A stretch of 5,311 bases of DNA from the NCBI GenBank assembly GCA_022600695.1, contig JAHZJY010000275.1, positions 1 through 5,311 on the forward strand, read 5' to 3'. The DNA is from Actinomycetes bacterium. Lineage in GTDB: Bacteria > Actinomycetota > Actinomycetes > Mycobacteriales > Mycobacteriaceae. The notes beneath the pieces are model-generated. The model searched no databases. It was not told the origin of the DNA and worked only from the letters and a program-made list of their open reading frames with translations. Shown here in pieces: positions 1 through 5,311 of this stretch. The stretch's first letter is position 1; each line of letters starts with the position of its first letter. The position numbers and the translations under genes were made by a program.

Positions 1-302
1 AAGGGCAGCGCCAGCCGGTGGAGTTCGTCGCGGAGTTCCGGTGCGAGCCCGTCCTCCAGTTCGCGAATACTGGTCGCGTGGACCTCCCGCAGCCGACTGC
101 GGGAGGCGTCGTCCAACGGCGCGGCCTTCACCTCCTCAAGCAACTGTTTGATCATGGTTCCGATACGCATCACCTTCGCCGGCTGTTCGACGAGGTCGGT
201 GATCGGCTGTTGCTCGTCACCGTTCATCGCGTGCTCGGCTCCCGGGGTCATGCCCTGAGCGGTGATGACCTCGATGTTGTCGTCGTCGGCGTTCGCCGTC
301 AT
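1..302 (-). CDS. bpa: Bacterial proteasome activator Bpa (PafE), N-terminal part, cut by window edge
   Basis: The 100 residues visible match the N-terminal half of the mycobacterial proteasome activator (Rv3780 family). Known for the family: Bpa forms a ring on the 20S proteasome core and stimulates ATP-independent degradation of unfolded or specific proteins such as the repressor HspR. It docks through a C-terminal GQYL-type tail, which lies outside this window. Seen here: an acidic, probably disordered N-terminus (MTANADDDNIEVI), then the conserved block LVEQPAKVMRIGTMIKQLLE at about residues 37-56, and a second helical segment SRLREVHATSIRELEDGLAP at about 70-88. The ATG at 302 is chosen because the frame upstream reaches a stop (338-340) with no ATG, GTG or TTG between. 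The Shine-Dalgarno is weak (GGAAA, about 10 nt upstream). The 35-bp gap behind the glycosyltransferase gene suggests co-transcription. Identity is near certain; only the start is slightly open. Confidence 0.93.
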   Translation of the reverse strand, partial: MTANADDDNIEVITAQGMTPGAEHAMNGDEQQPITDLVEQPAKVMRIGTMIKQLLEEVKAAPLDDASRSRLREVHATSIRELEDGLAPELRDELHRLALP

Positions 303-319
303 GCGCTGTGCGTTTCCAT
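299..319 (-). other. Possible six-codon leader ORF (METHSA) coupled to bpa
   Basis: A minimal reading frame, ATG at 319 through TGA at 299-301, lies in the gap before bpa. Its TGA overlaps the bpa ATG as ATGA, the usual arrangement for translational coupling. A purine-rich GGGA sits about 8 nt before its ATG, better placed than anything before the bpa start. Six codons carry no statistical weight, so this may be chance. Confidence 0.2.
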
Positions 320-337
320 TCTCGAATTCCCGTTCCC

Positions 338-2314
338 TCAGCGGTCACCCTGTCCCGGTGGCCCGCGCCATTCGAAGATGCGGGCAACGTCGTTGTCGTA
401 GATCTTGGCCCACGCAGTGGACTTGTCTAGTGACACTAGCCCGTCGGGCACCACGAATCCGCGGACCACGGGGGTACTGGTGATCACGTACCGGATGTTC
501 AGCGCCCGCACCGCCGCCGCGACCCGGGGGTCACGGTCGGCGTCATCGGCATAGGCCCAGAAGATGAATCGGTTTCGGCCCGGGCCCTGTTGAACCGGAT
601 AGTCGTAGCGCGTCCACAGCGGGTGCAGTCCGGCCACCGCGTACATCCAGGCGGTGCCGTCGGTGTTGGAGTTCCCGATCACGGTGTCGCGCGCCCCGGG
701 CAGCGACGCGAGATAGGCGAACGCCTCGAGATCCTTCTCGCCGACGATCGCCTGATCGTATTTCTCCCCCATCAGGAATCGGTGCCGAGGCAAATAGTGC
801 CAACTCAGCCCCACGCACGCGGCGACCAGCAACACCGCCGTGGCGGTGATCCAGAATTGACGGCTGCAGTCCCGGTGCGCTTTCCGGGCGAGCAGGCGCA
901 CGCCGGCGACCAACAGCAGGGCGGCGGAGTACAGCGCCACGCCGGCCATCGGGGTCAGCAGCAACGTGACCGCCCCGGACAGCCGCCGCGGATCGCTGTA
1001 GAACAGGTCGGAGTAGGTCCCGATGAGAGCGCCGAGCGGCCCGCCGAACGGCGCCGAGGACCACACGATCGCCAGGACCAGGAGCAGCCAGACGGCCGCC
1101 GGCCACCAGATCCGCTTGATCAACAGCAAGACGAATCCCGCTCCGGCCAGGGCGATGAGGATGTTCTGGATAGGGAAGTCGTTGAGGTGGCGGCTGTGCT
1201 GGAACACCGCGTCGAACAACGCCCGCCGGCGACCCGCGTGGGTGAGGAACTGGTGGCTGGTGATGATCTCGATCTGCGGCACTACCCCGAGCAGTTGGGG
1301 TAGCAGCAGCGCCAGTGCGGGTAGCCCGACGGCCGCCAGGGTGGCGAGGTCCCGGCCGCGTCCCAGCACGGGATGCCGAAAAGCGCCGAGCGACCACCAG
1401 GCCACCAGCATGGTGATCACGACCACGCCGCCGGTGGGATGAACGGAGAACACCGCAACGAGCGCTATCACCGCGAGGGGGATGCGGTCGCGGTGCGCCA
1501 GCGAGGTGGTGACCAGAACGAATGCGGGCACAGCCAGGCCGTAACTCACCATATTGGGCATCGCGGCGGTGTCGAACTCGACGTACGGCACTGCGGTGAA
1601 CGAGGCCGACAGCGCAGCCGCGGTGGCCGCCGCTCCGGCCGCGCGCCAGCGCGTGGTCCGGCCGATGAGAAGTTTCCAGGTCAGTAGGCCGGCGCTCAGG
1701 GGGAAAAGCCAGACCGCAGCAGCCAGGGCGCTCAAGGTGTAAGCGGTGGTCGGTGCGGCCCCGGTCAGCTGCGCCAGTAGCGCGGCAAGGGCGTGGAAAG
1801 CTGACGGGTAATAGAGCGCGGCCTGGGTCTCGACATTGCGAAACTCGCCCAGATGGGTGGGCGAGGCCTGTCCGGTATCGAGGACCCACCGGATGATGTT
1901 GGCATGCCACAGGGCGTCCCAGGTGCTGGGTATCGACTGCCAGTTCGGCATACCGCCCCACGCCGCGTAGCCGATGGCAGCCGCGCCGACCAGCACCCCG
2001 GCGGCGGCGGTGAGTTCCGGGCCGCCCAGTCGGGGCCCACCGTCCCGCCGCCGGCTACCGCCATATCGCACCGCGGCGGCGCGCCAACCCAGCAGCACCG
2101 CGGCCACGACCGTCAGCGCCGCCAGGGCCGAAAGCGTGTCCCAGCGAATTCCGACGGCGCCGAACGGGACGATCGCCAGGCCGACCACGCCGTAGGTGAG
2201 CACCGGTCCGACCGCCAACGCCAGCGGCCACCGCAAGCCACCGGCCCGCGCGATCGCGGCACCGGGTACGGCCAGCAACAGGACTGCGATTAGCACCCCG
2301 ACGCCGAAGTTCAC
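338..2314 (-). CDS. Polytopic GT-C family glycosyltransferase, Rv3779-like (DUF6541 type)
   Basis: A 658-residue integral membrane protein, close to the roughly 666 residues I recall for M. tuberculosis Rv3779. Hydrophobic segments fall at about 2-22, 29-52, 58-78, 101-119, 170-183, 189-214, 252-271, 277-311 (probably two), 322-345, 384-420 (two), 446-471 and 487-506. After these comes a soluble C-terminal domain of about 150 residues (507-658). The first large loop holds PSTWDALWH (129-137) with an acidic D133 and H137, where GT-C enzymes carry their modified DxD catalytic site; [11 protein letters not shown] (434-444) is another polar loop block. Literature on Rv3779 links it to polyprenyl-phosphomannose synthesis and, in other work, to adding the galactosamine substituent of arabinogalactan from a polyprenyl-phosphate donor. 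Both place it in the plasma membrane in envelope assembly. The start is GTG at 2314; a -10-like hexamer just upstream would make the mRNA leaderless. The exact donor and acceptor cannot be read from sequence. Confidence 0.9.
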   Translation of the reverse strand: MNFGVGVLIAVLLLAVPGAAIARAGGLRWPLALAVGPVLTYGVVGLAIVPFGAVGIRWDTLSALAALTVVAAVLLGWRAAAVRYGGSRRRDGGPRLGGPELTAAAGVLVGAAAIGYAAWGGMPNWQSIPSTWDALWHANIIRWVLDTGQASPTHLGEFRNVETQAALYYPSAFHALAALLAQLTGAAPTTAYTLSALAAAVWLFPLSAGLLTWKLLIGRTTRWRAAGAAATAAALSASFTAVPYVEFDTAAMPNMVSYGLAVPAFVLVTTSLAHRDRIPLAVIALVAVFSVHPTGGVVVITMLVAWWSLGAFRHPVLGRGRDLATLAAVGLPALALLLPQLLGVVPQIEIITSHQFLTHAGRRRALFDAVFQHSRHLNDFPIQNILIALAGAGFVLLLIKRIWWPAAVWLLLVLAIVWSSAPFGGPLGALIGTYSDLFYSDPRRLSGAVTLLLTPMAGVALYSAALLLVAGVRLLARKAHRDCSRQFWITATAVLLVAACVGLSWHYLPRHRFLMGEKYDQAIVGEKDLEAFAYLASLPGARDTVIGNSNTDGTAWMYAVAGLHPLWTRYDYPVQQGPGRNRFIFWAYADDADRDPRVAAAVRALNIRYVITSTPVVRGFVVPDGLVSLDKSTAWAKIYDNDVARIFEWRGPPGQGDR

Positions 2315-2319
2315 TGGCC

Positions 2320-2325
2320 TAGTAT
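2320..2325 (+). promoter_or_regulatory. Candidate -10 element (TAGTAT) for the aminotransferase-like gene
   Basis: TAGTAT fits the mycobacterial TANNNT -10 pattern and would start transcription near 2332, giving a leader of about 79 nt before the ATG at 2411. No convincing -35 is present. It overlaps the candidate minus-strand -10 on the same base pairs. Confidence 0.3.
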
Positions 2326-2326
2326 G
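2321..2326 (-). promoter_or_regulatory. Candidate -10 element (CATACT) for the glycosyltransferase gene
   Basis: On the minus strand CATACT ends 6 nt before the GTG start at 2314, which would place transcription initiation at or next to the start codon, giving a leaderless mRNA as is common in mycobacteria. No -35 consensus is seen at the expected spacing. The hexamer is only a partial match to TANNNT, so confidence is low. Confidence 0.35.
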
Positions 2327-2345
2327 GTGACGCGATCACGATCCT

Positions 2346-2370
2346 CGCCGCGCGGGTACGCGGCGTTTTT
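2346..2370 (+). terminator. Terminator-like GC hairpin plus T-run inside the divergent spacer
   Basis: CGCCGCG (2346-2352) and CGCGGCG (2359-2365) pair perfectly over 7 bp around the 6-nt loop CGGGTA, and TTTTT (2366-2370) follows at once. This is the shape of an intrinsic terminator on the plus strand. It does not end a gene: it lies 40 bp upstream of the aminotransferase-like start, so it could be a leader attenuator or a block to transcription arriving from the left. The short T-run and high regional GC leave room for chance. Confidence 0.45.
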
Positions 2371-2399
2371 CGGGGCTGTCGCAGTTTGCGGATGTGTCG

Positions 2400-2406
2400 A
2401 AGGTGG
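2400..2406 (+). promoter_or_regulatory. Ribosome binding site that fixes the start at 2411
   Basis: AAGGTGG ends 4 nt before the ATG at 2411, a good Shine-Dalgarno. The upstream in-frame ATG at 2324 has none, and the extra 29 residues it would add (cysteine- and serine-bearing, unlike the family) come from the spacer with its hairpin. The choice gives a protein of 398 residues, the length I recall for Rv3778c. Confidence 0.7.
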
Positions 2407-2410
2407 TGCG

Positions 2411-3607
2411 ATGGCATACGACGTTGCGCGCGTGCGTGGCTTGCATCCGGCGTTGGGTGACGGTTGGACGCGCTTCGACGCACAGTCCGGGATGGTCGTT
2501 CCCGAGTCGGTGGCCACGGCGGTCTCCACCGCCTTCCGTGGGTGCACAGCTACCGTGGCCAACCCGCATCCGGCGGCTCAGCGCAGCGCCGCGGTTCTCG
2601 ATGCCGCCCGCCGCGCTGTTGCCGACCTGCTCAATGCCGACCCCGGCGGGGTGGTTCTCGGTGCCGACCGAGCGGTCCTGCTGGGGTCGCTGGCGGATGC
2701 GTCGTCGACCCGGACCGGCCTCGGCAATGCGGTGGTGGTCAGCCGCCTCGACGATGAGGCCAATATCGTGCCGTGGCTGCGCTCCGCCAACCGATTCGGA
2801 GCCACGGTCAAGTGGGCCGATGTCGAAATCGAGACCGGGGAATTGCCGATCTGGCAGTGGGAGGAACTCCTCACCCCGGACACGCGACTGGTCGCGATAC
2901 CCTCGGCGTCCGCCACCCTGGGCAGCATTGTCGACGTGCGCTCCATCGCGAAACTCGCTCATGAGGTCGGCGCCCTCGTGGTCGCGGACCATTCGGCTGC
3001 CGCACCTTTCCGTCTGCTTGACATCGCCGATGCGGAGGTCGACGTGGTGGCGGTCAATGCCGCCGCGTGGGGTGGACCCCCGATCGGAGCACTGGTATTC
3101 CGCAACCCGGGGTTGATCGAGGCATTGGGCTCGGTGTCCACCAATCCCCACGCGAGTGGAGCAGCCCGGCTGGAACTGGGACTGCATCAGTACGGCTTGC
3201 TGGCCGGTGTTGTTGCCAGCGTCGAGTACCTGGCCGGACTCGATGAGGCTGCGCAGGGCGGACGGCGTGAGAGGCTCTCGCGCTCAATGGAATCCGCGAA
3301 AAATTATCTCGATGGACTGTTCGACTACCTGATGATGTCATTGCGTTCCATGCCGATGGTGTCGGTGATCGGCGAGCCCGCGGCCCGGATCCCGGTGGTC
3401 AGCATCGTGGTCTCCGGCGTGCCTGCCGAGCGGGTGGTGCACAGACTGGCCGATAACGGGGTACTGGCCATCGGCAATGCCGCCTCCCGGGCCCTCGACG
3501 TACTCGGGGTCGACGAGATCGGCGGCGCGGTGACACTCGGGCTTGCCCACTACTCCACGGCTTCCGAGATCGACCATCTGGTCCGCACTCTCGCGTCGCT
3601 GGGCTGA
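2411..3607 (+). CDS. Class-V aminotransferase / cysteine desulfurase-like protein, Rv3778c-like, probable pseudoenzyme
   Basis: A 398-residue protein with the fold-type I layout of cysteine desulfurase-like proteins (TIGR01976-like subgroup). Landmarks in order: [10 protein letters not shown] (113-122) in place of the desulfurase [27 protein letters not shown] (158-175); [16 protein letters not shown] (190-205), with D193 where the PLP-pyridine aspartate sits; [16 protein letters not shown] (215-230); [20 protein letters not shown] (255-274); and [18 protein letters not shown] (374-391). Several catalytic residues are absent. A218 falls where the Schiff-base lysine of GHKxxGPxGIG should be. 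D115 and E116 replace the histidines that include the PLP-stacking one. T375 replaces the substrate-carboxylate arginine of VRxSLALYNT. The desulfurase HHC cysteine region reads IGNAASRAL (354-362). The frame is intact and normal in composition, so the gene is not decaying. I infer a conserved non-PLP role, possibly scaffold or partner; database names such as aminotransferase are likely misleading. The gene converges on the oxidoreductase with a 9-bp gap. Confidence 0.9.
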   Translation: MAYDVARVRGLHPALGDGWTRFDAQSGMVVPESVATAVSTAFRGCTATVANPHPAAQRSAAVLDAARRAVADLLNADPGGVVLGADRAVLLGSLADASSTRTGLGNAVVVSRLDDEANIVPWLRSANRFGATVKWADVEIETGELPIWQWEELLTPDTRLVAIPSASATLGSIVDVRSIAKLAHEVGALVVADHSAAAPFRLLDIADAEVDVVAVNAAAWGGPPIGALVFRNPGLIEALGSVSTNPHASGAARLELGLHQYGLLAGVVASVEYLAGLDEAAQGGRRERLSRSMESAKNYLDGLFDYLMMSLRSMPMVSVIGEPAARIPVVSIVVSGVPAERVVHRLADNGVLAIGNAASRALDVLGVDEIGGAVTLGLAHYSTASEIDHLVRTLASLG

Positions 3608-3616
3608 AAACTGAGC

Positions 3617-4597
3617 TCAACCGGGGACGGTCAGCAGTATCTTTCCGGATGTCTGGCCCGATGCCAGCGCGTCGAGCGCCTCGGCGGCCCGATCGATCGG
3701 GAAGCGGGCGCCGATGATCGGCCGGACCTCCCCGCGGGCGATCATCGGCCATACCGAACCGGCGACGGCATCGACGATCGCCGCCTTACCGTGCGGTCCG
3801 TCGACCGGGCGGTTGCGCAGTGCGGTGCCGATCACGCGGATTCGCTTGGCGATCAGGCTGCCGATATCCAATTCGGCCCTGGCTCCACCCTGCATGCCGA
3901 TGATGACCAGTCGGCCGTCGCGGGCAAGTGCGGCGAGATTGCGCTGCAGATAGGCCGCGCCCATCACATCGAGGATCAGGTCGGCACCACCGCCGGAGGT
4001 GGCACTGCGCACCCGTTCGACGAAATCTTCGTCCCGATGCGGGATCACCACGTCGGCGCCCAATGCAGCGCACAGGTCGAGCTTGGCCGCCGATCCGGCT
4101 GTCGTGCCGACCACGGCCCCCAGCGCCTTGGCCACCTGAATGGCATGCGTGCCGATGCCGCCGGCCCCGCCATGGATGAGCACGAACTCGCCCGGTGACA
4201 ACCCTCCGGCCATAACCAGGTTGGACCACACCGTGCAGGCGACCTCGGGCAGTCCGGCGGCATCCTCCATCGCGATCCCGTCGGGGACTGGCAGCACCTG
4301 CCCGGCTGGTACCGCGACGAACTCGGCGTACCCGCCACCGGCCAATAGTGCGCAAACCGATTGGCCCACAGCAAGATCAGTGACCTCATCGCCGATGTCG
4401 ACGATGACACCGGACGCCTCGAGTCCGAGGATCTCACTGGCGCCGGGCGGCGGCGGATATTTCCCGGCGGCCTGCAGCAGGTCCGCGCGGTTCACTCCGG
4501 CCGCGCAGACCCTGATCAGCACCTCGCCACAGCCCGCTGAGACATCCGGGACTTGCTGCCACTCCAGTCCGCGGGGGGTTGAGGCGATCGCGTGCAC
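3617..4597 (-). CDS. NAD(P)H:quinone oxidoreductase, zinc-free MDR family (PIG3-like, Rv3777-like)
   Basis: A 326-residue medium-chain reductase resembling the TP53I3/PIG3-type quinone oxidoreductases, expected to be a soluble cytoplasmic enzyme that reduces quinones or other enones with NADPH. Seen: a GroES-like N-terminal domain with GEVLIRVCAAGVNRADLLQA (24-43), KYPPPPG (46-52) and LGLEASGVI (58-66); LPEVACTVWSNL (116-127), a family signature; the nucleotide-binding loop IHGGAGGIG (141-149) starting the Rossmann domain; and the C-terminal block SGQTSGKILLTV (313-324). The cysteine cluster that binds structural zinc in alcohol dehydrogenases is absent, as expected. The start is GTG at 4597: an in-frame TAG lies two codons upstream, so no longer start exists. 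A perfect TATAAT on the minus strand (4635-4630) predicts a leader of about 26 nt. It is divergent from a MarR gene with a shared palindrome, implying MarR control. The true substrate is not determinable here. Confidence 0.93.
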   Translation of the reverse strand: MHAIASTPRGLEWQQVPDVSAGCGEVLIRVCAAGVNRADLLQAAGKYPPPPGASEILGLEASGVIVDIGDEVTDLAVGQSVCALLAGGGYAEFVAVPAGQVLPVPDGIAMEDAAGLPEVACTVWSNLVMAGGLSPGEFVLIHGGAGGIGTHAIQVAKALGAVVGTTAGSAAKLDLCAALGADVVIPHRDEDFVERVRSATSGGGADLILDVMGAAYLQRNLAALARDGRLVIIGMQGGARAELDIGSLIAKRIRVIGTALRNRPVDGPHGKAAIVDAVAGSVWPMIARGEVRPIIGARFPIDRAAEALDALASGQTSGKILLTVPG

Positions 4598-4629
4598 CGC
4601 CTAGACGGTACTCGTCCCGAACCGGCCGA

Positions 4630-4635
4630 ATTATA
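4630..4635 (-). promoter_or_regulatory. -10 element TATAAT of the oxidoreductase promoter
   Basis: A perfect consensus TATAAT on the minus strand, predicting initiation near 4623 and a 26-nt leader before the GTG at 4597. It lies inside the left arm of the 26-bp palindrome. The -35 position (CAGGAA at 17-bp spacing) is weak, suggesting a -10-driven promoter, as is frequent in mycobacteria. Confidence 0.65.
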
Positions 4636-4647
4636 TGCAGAGTCGCA

Positions 4648-4653
4648 TATAGT
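4648..4653 (+). promoter_or_regulatory. -10 element TATAGT of the marR promoter, leaderless
   Basis: TATAGT ends 7 nt before the ATG at 4661, so transcription would begin at or within a base of the start codon. This supports a leaderless mRNA and decides the start of the MarR gene. It forms part of the right arm of the palindrome. No good -35 is seen. Confidence 0.6.
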
Positions 4654-4660
4654 TCCTGCT

Positions 4661-5215
4661 ATGGGTGGGATAATCGGGGGGCGCTCGGCCAGTGAGATGC
4701 CCGGACTTGACATCGCTGAACAACGTGCCTGGGAGAACTTCCTGGATGCGGCTCTACGTGTTTACGGGAGGGTGAACCGTTCGCTTTCCGAACAGCATGG
4801 GCTGACCCTCGTCGACGTGCGACTGCTGGAAATTCTGGATAAGTCCGCTAACGGCTCGGCCCGAATGGGCGAGCTCGCCGAGCAGTTGCTCTCACTTCCG
4901 AGCCGGGTGACCCGGCAGATCCGAAGGCTGGAACAGGCTGGTCTGGTTCAACGGGGAGCCAGTCCGGAGGACGGCCGGGGCGTGCTGGCAGCCATCACCG
5001 ACCGGGGGCGCGCCCTGGTCGCTGAGTCAATGGTCACCTACGCCGAAGGGGTCCGGGAAAACTTTCTCCGCCCGTTGACCCGCCCGCAGATGATCGCCGT
5101 GGGCGAGAACTGCCGACGGATCAGTTCCACGCTGAAAGCCACCGGCGGCAACGGGAAGGCCGCCGGCGGAAACGGGCGAGCCCCGCGGGCCAGGGATAAG
5201 ACCAGTCGGGCCTGA
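4661..5215 (+). CDS. MarR-family winged-helix transcriptional regulator
   Basis: A 184-residue regulator with the MarR layout. An N-terminal dimerisation helix (about 19-42, ending YGRVNRSLSEQHGLTL) leads into VDVRLLEILDKS (51-62), then the helix-turn-helix MGELAEQLLSLPSRVTRQIR (69-88), whose recognition helix is about 78-90. EQAGLVQRGAS follows (91-101), then the wing DGRGVLAAITDRG (104-116). C-terminal dimer helices occupy about 119-160. The last 25 residues are an unusual basic tail with a GGNGKA/GGNGRA repeat. The only cysteine is C151. The ATG at 4661 is preferred because the GTG at 4592 would translate through the palindrome and promoter; an ATG at 4697 (MPGLDIAEQ) is the other option. 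It probably represses itself and the divergent oxidoreductase. The ligand is unknown; a quinone, phenolic or electrophile would fit the target enzyme. I do not recall this gene beside Rv3777 in M. tuberculosis. Confidence 0.92.
   Translation: MGGIIGGRSASEMPGLDIAEQRAWENFLDAALRVYGRVNRSLSEQHGLTLVDVRLLEILDKSANGSARMGELAEQLLSLPSRVTRQIRRLEQAGLVQRGASPEDGRGVLAAITDRGRALVAESMVTYAEGVRENFLRPLTRPQMIAVGENCRRISSTLKATGGNGKAAGGNGRAPRARDKTSRA
5142..5183 (+). repeat. In-frame 21-bp imperfect duplication in the MarR tail
   Basis: Two adjacent copies (5142-5162 and 5163-5183) share CCGGCGG and AACGGG and encode GGNGKAA then GGNGRAP, so the protein gains a duplicated Gly-Asn-Gly-basic heptad. It keeps frame and lies beyond the conserved domain. 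Confidence 0.6.
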
Positions 5216-5219
5216 CGCC

Positions 5220-5289
5220 GCTCGGTCTGTTTCGCCGCGCGCTACGCTTGCCGGCTCGGTCTGTTTCGCCGCGCGCTACGCTTGCCGGC
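5220..5289. repeat. Perfect 34-bp tandem duplication upstream of tRNA-Ser
   Basis: Two identical adjacent units, 5220-5253 and 5254-5287, with identity running 2 bp further. Each begins GCTCGGTCTGTTTCGCC and ends GCTACGCTTGCCG. The array starts 5 bp after the MarR stop and abuts the tRNA at 5290. Perfect identity suggests recent duplication or active maintenance. Each unit carries TACGCT, a possible -10. Confidence 0.9.
5277..5282 (+). promoter_or_regulatory. Candidate -10 (TACGCT) for tRNA-Ser, duplicated at 5243-5248
   Basis: TACGCT fits TANNNT and would start RNA at about 5289-5290, the tRNA's first base. The identical hexamer 34 bp upstream (5243-5248) would instead give a 5' leader of about 35 nt, more usual for RNase P processing. 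Neither copy has a clear -35, so this is tentative. Confidence 0.3.
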
Positions 5290-5311
5290 GGTGGCGTGGC
5301 AGAGCGGCCTA
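5290..5311 (+). tRNA. tRNA-Ser, 5' part only, cut by window edge
   Basis: The last 22 nt read as the start of a serine tRNA: acceptor strand GGTGGCG (5290-5296), T at position 8 and G at 9, D-stem strand GCA, then the D-loop motif GAGCGGCCTA typical of class II serine tRNAs. The anticodon and variable arm lie beyond the window, so the isoacceptor cannot be named. A leucine tRNA is less likely, because the GGTGGCG acceptor and GAGCGGCC loop are serine-like. Confidence 0.78.

Larger units (their letters stand above)
4629..4654. promoter_or_regulatory. 26-bp inverted repeat, candidate MarR operator
   Basis: Arms AATTATATGC (4629-4638) and GCATATAGTT (4645-4654) are inverted copies with one mismatch in 10, around the 6-bp centre AGAGTC. 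The inner 7 bp (TATATGC/GCATATA) are perfect. AT-rich DNA of this kind stands out sharply from the GC-rich surroundings. It sits between two divergent genes, one of them MarR, and covers both -10 elements, so a dimer bound here would be placed to block both. Binding by this MarR is inference. Confidence 0.75.

Noticed and set aside
18..401. 127-codon plus-strand frame over the bpa start region
   Set aside because: It lies antisense to the clearly identified bpa and the glycosyltransferase end; no motif or ribosome binding site was noted.
590..1303. 237-codon plus-strand frame opposite the glycosyltransferase gene
   Set aside because: Low-complexity Gln/Arg/Gly product and no family match; it is a mirror of the membrane protein's codons.
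543..1961. Long 472-codon minus-strand frame inside the glycosyltransferase gene
   Set aside because: It is a shifted frame of the membrane protein gene. The product is rich in Arg, Pro, Gly and His without domains, typical of a high-GC shadow.
2324..2410. 29-residue N-terminal extension of the aminotransferase-like protein
   Set aside because: No Shine-Dalgarno at 2324; the extension would run through the hairpin and T-run. The ATG at 2411 has AAGGTGG and gives the expected 398 residues.
2336..3187. 283-codon antisense frame across the aminotransferase-like gene
   Set aside because: Composition is Arg/Gly/His-rich with no recognisable motif; the plus-strand frame carries the conserved family pattern.
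3608..3616. Shared terminator between the convergent stop codons
   Set aside because: Only an 8-bp palindrome (TGAGCTCA, 3612-3619) is present, which has no loop and no adjacent T-run, so I do not call a terminator.
5220..5287. CRISPR-like array or attachment site
   Set aside because: Two units directly abut with no spacers. The array lies at the 5' side of the tRNA, whereas integrases usually use the 3' end, and no integrase is visible.

Overview
The window is high-GC actinobacterial DNA, most likely from a non-tuberculous Mycobacterium (Mycolicibacterium-like). It carries a gene order I recognise from the Mycobacterium tuberculosis Rv3777-Rv3780 neighbourhood: proteasome activator Bpa, a large GT-C type membrane glycosyltransferase (Rv3779-like), a class-V aminotransferase fold protein (Rv3778c-like) and a zinc-free quinone oxidoreductase (Rv3777-like). 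No lookup was possible; these assignments rest on recognised motifs, lengths and synteny.

Layout. On the minus strand at the left edge lies the first 100 codons of bpa (1-302), 35 bp downstream of the 658-residue membrane glycosyltransferase (338-2314), so the two probably share a transcript. A 96-bp divergent spacer (2315-2410) holds candidate promoters for both directions and a terminator-like hairpin. The aminotransferase-like gene (2411-3607, plus) follows and converges with the quinone oxidoreductase (3617-4597, minus), leaving only 9 bp between stop codons. The oxidoreductase is divergent from a MarR-family regulator (4661-5215, plus); their 63-bp spacer holds a 26-bp inverted repeat with a -10-like hexamer in each arm, one for each direction. 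The right end holds a perfect 34-bp tandem duplication directly in front of the first 22 nt of a tRNA-Ser gene cut by the window edge.

How the parts work together. The bpa and glycosyltransferase genes belong to cell-envelope and protein-quality-control functions; further arabinogalactan genes lie downstream in M. tuberculosis. The MarR gene and the oxidoreductase look like an autoregulated module in which one repressor would block both promoters. The main oddity is the aminotransferase-like protein. It keeps the fold's landmarks but lacks the PLP lysine, the PLP-stacking histidine, the substrate-binding arginine and the active-site cysteine of cysteine desulfurases, so it is probably a pseudoenzyme or has a non-PLP role.

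I see no mobile element, CRISPR array or phage gene. Apart from the pseudoenzyme, the compact operator and the repeats before the tRNA, this looks like ordinary core chromosome.
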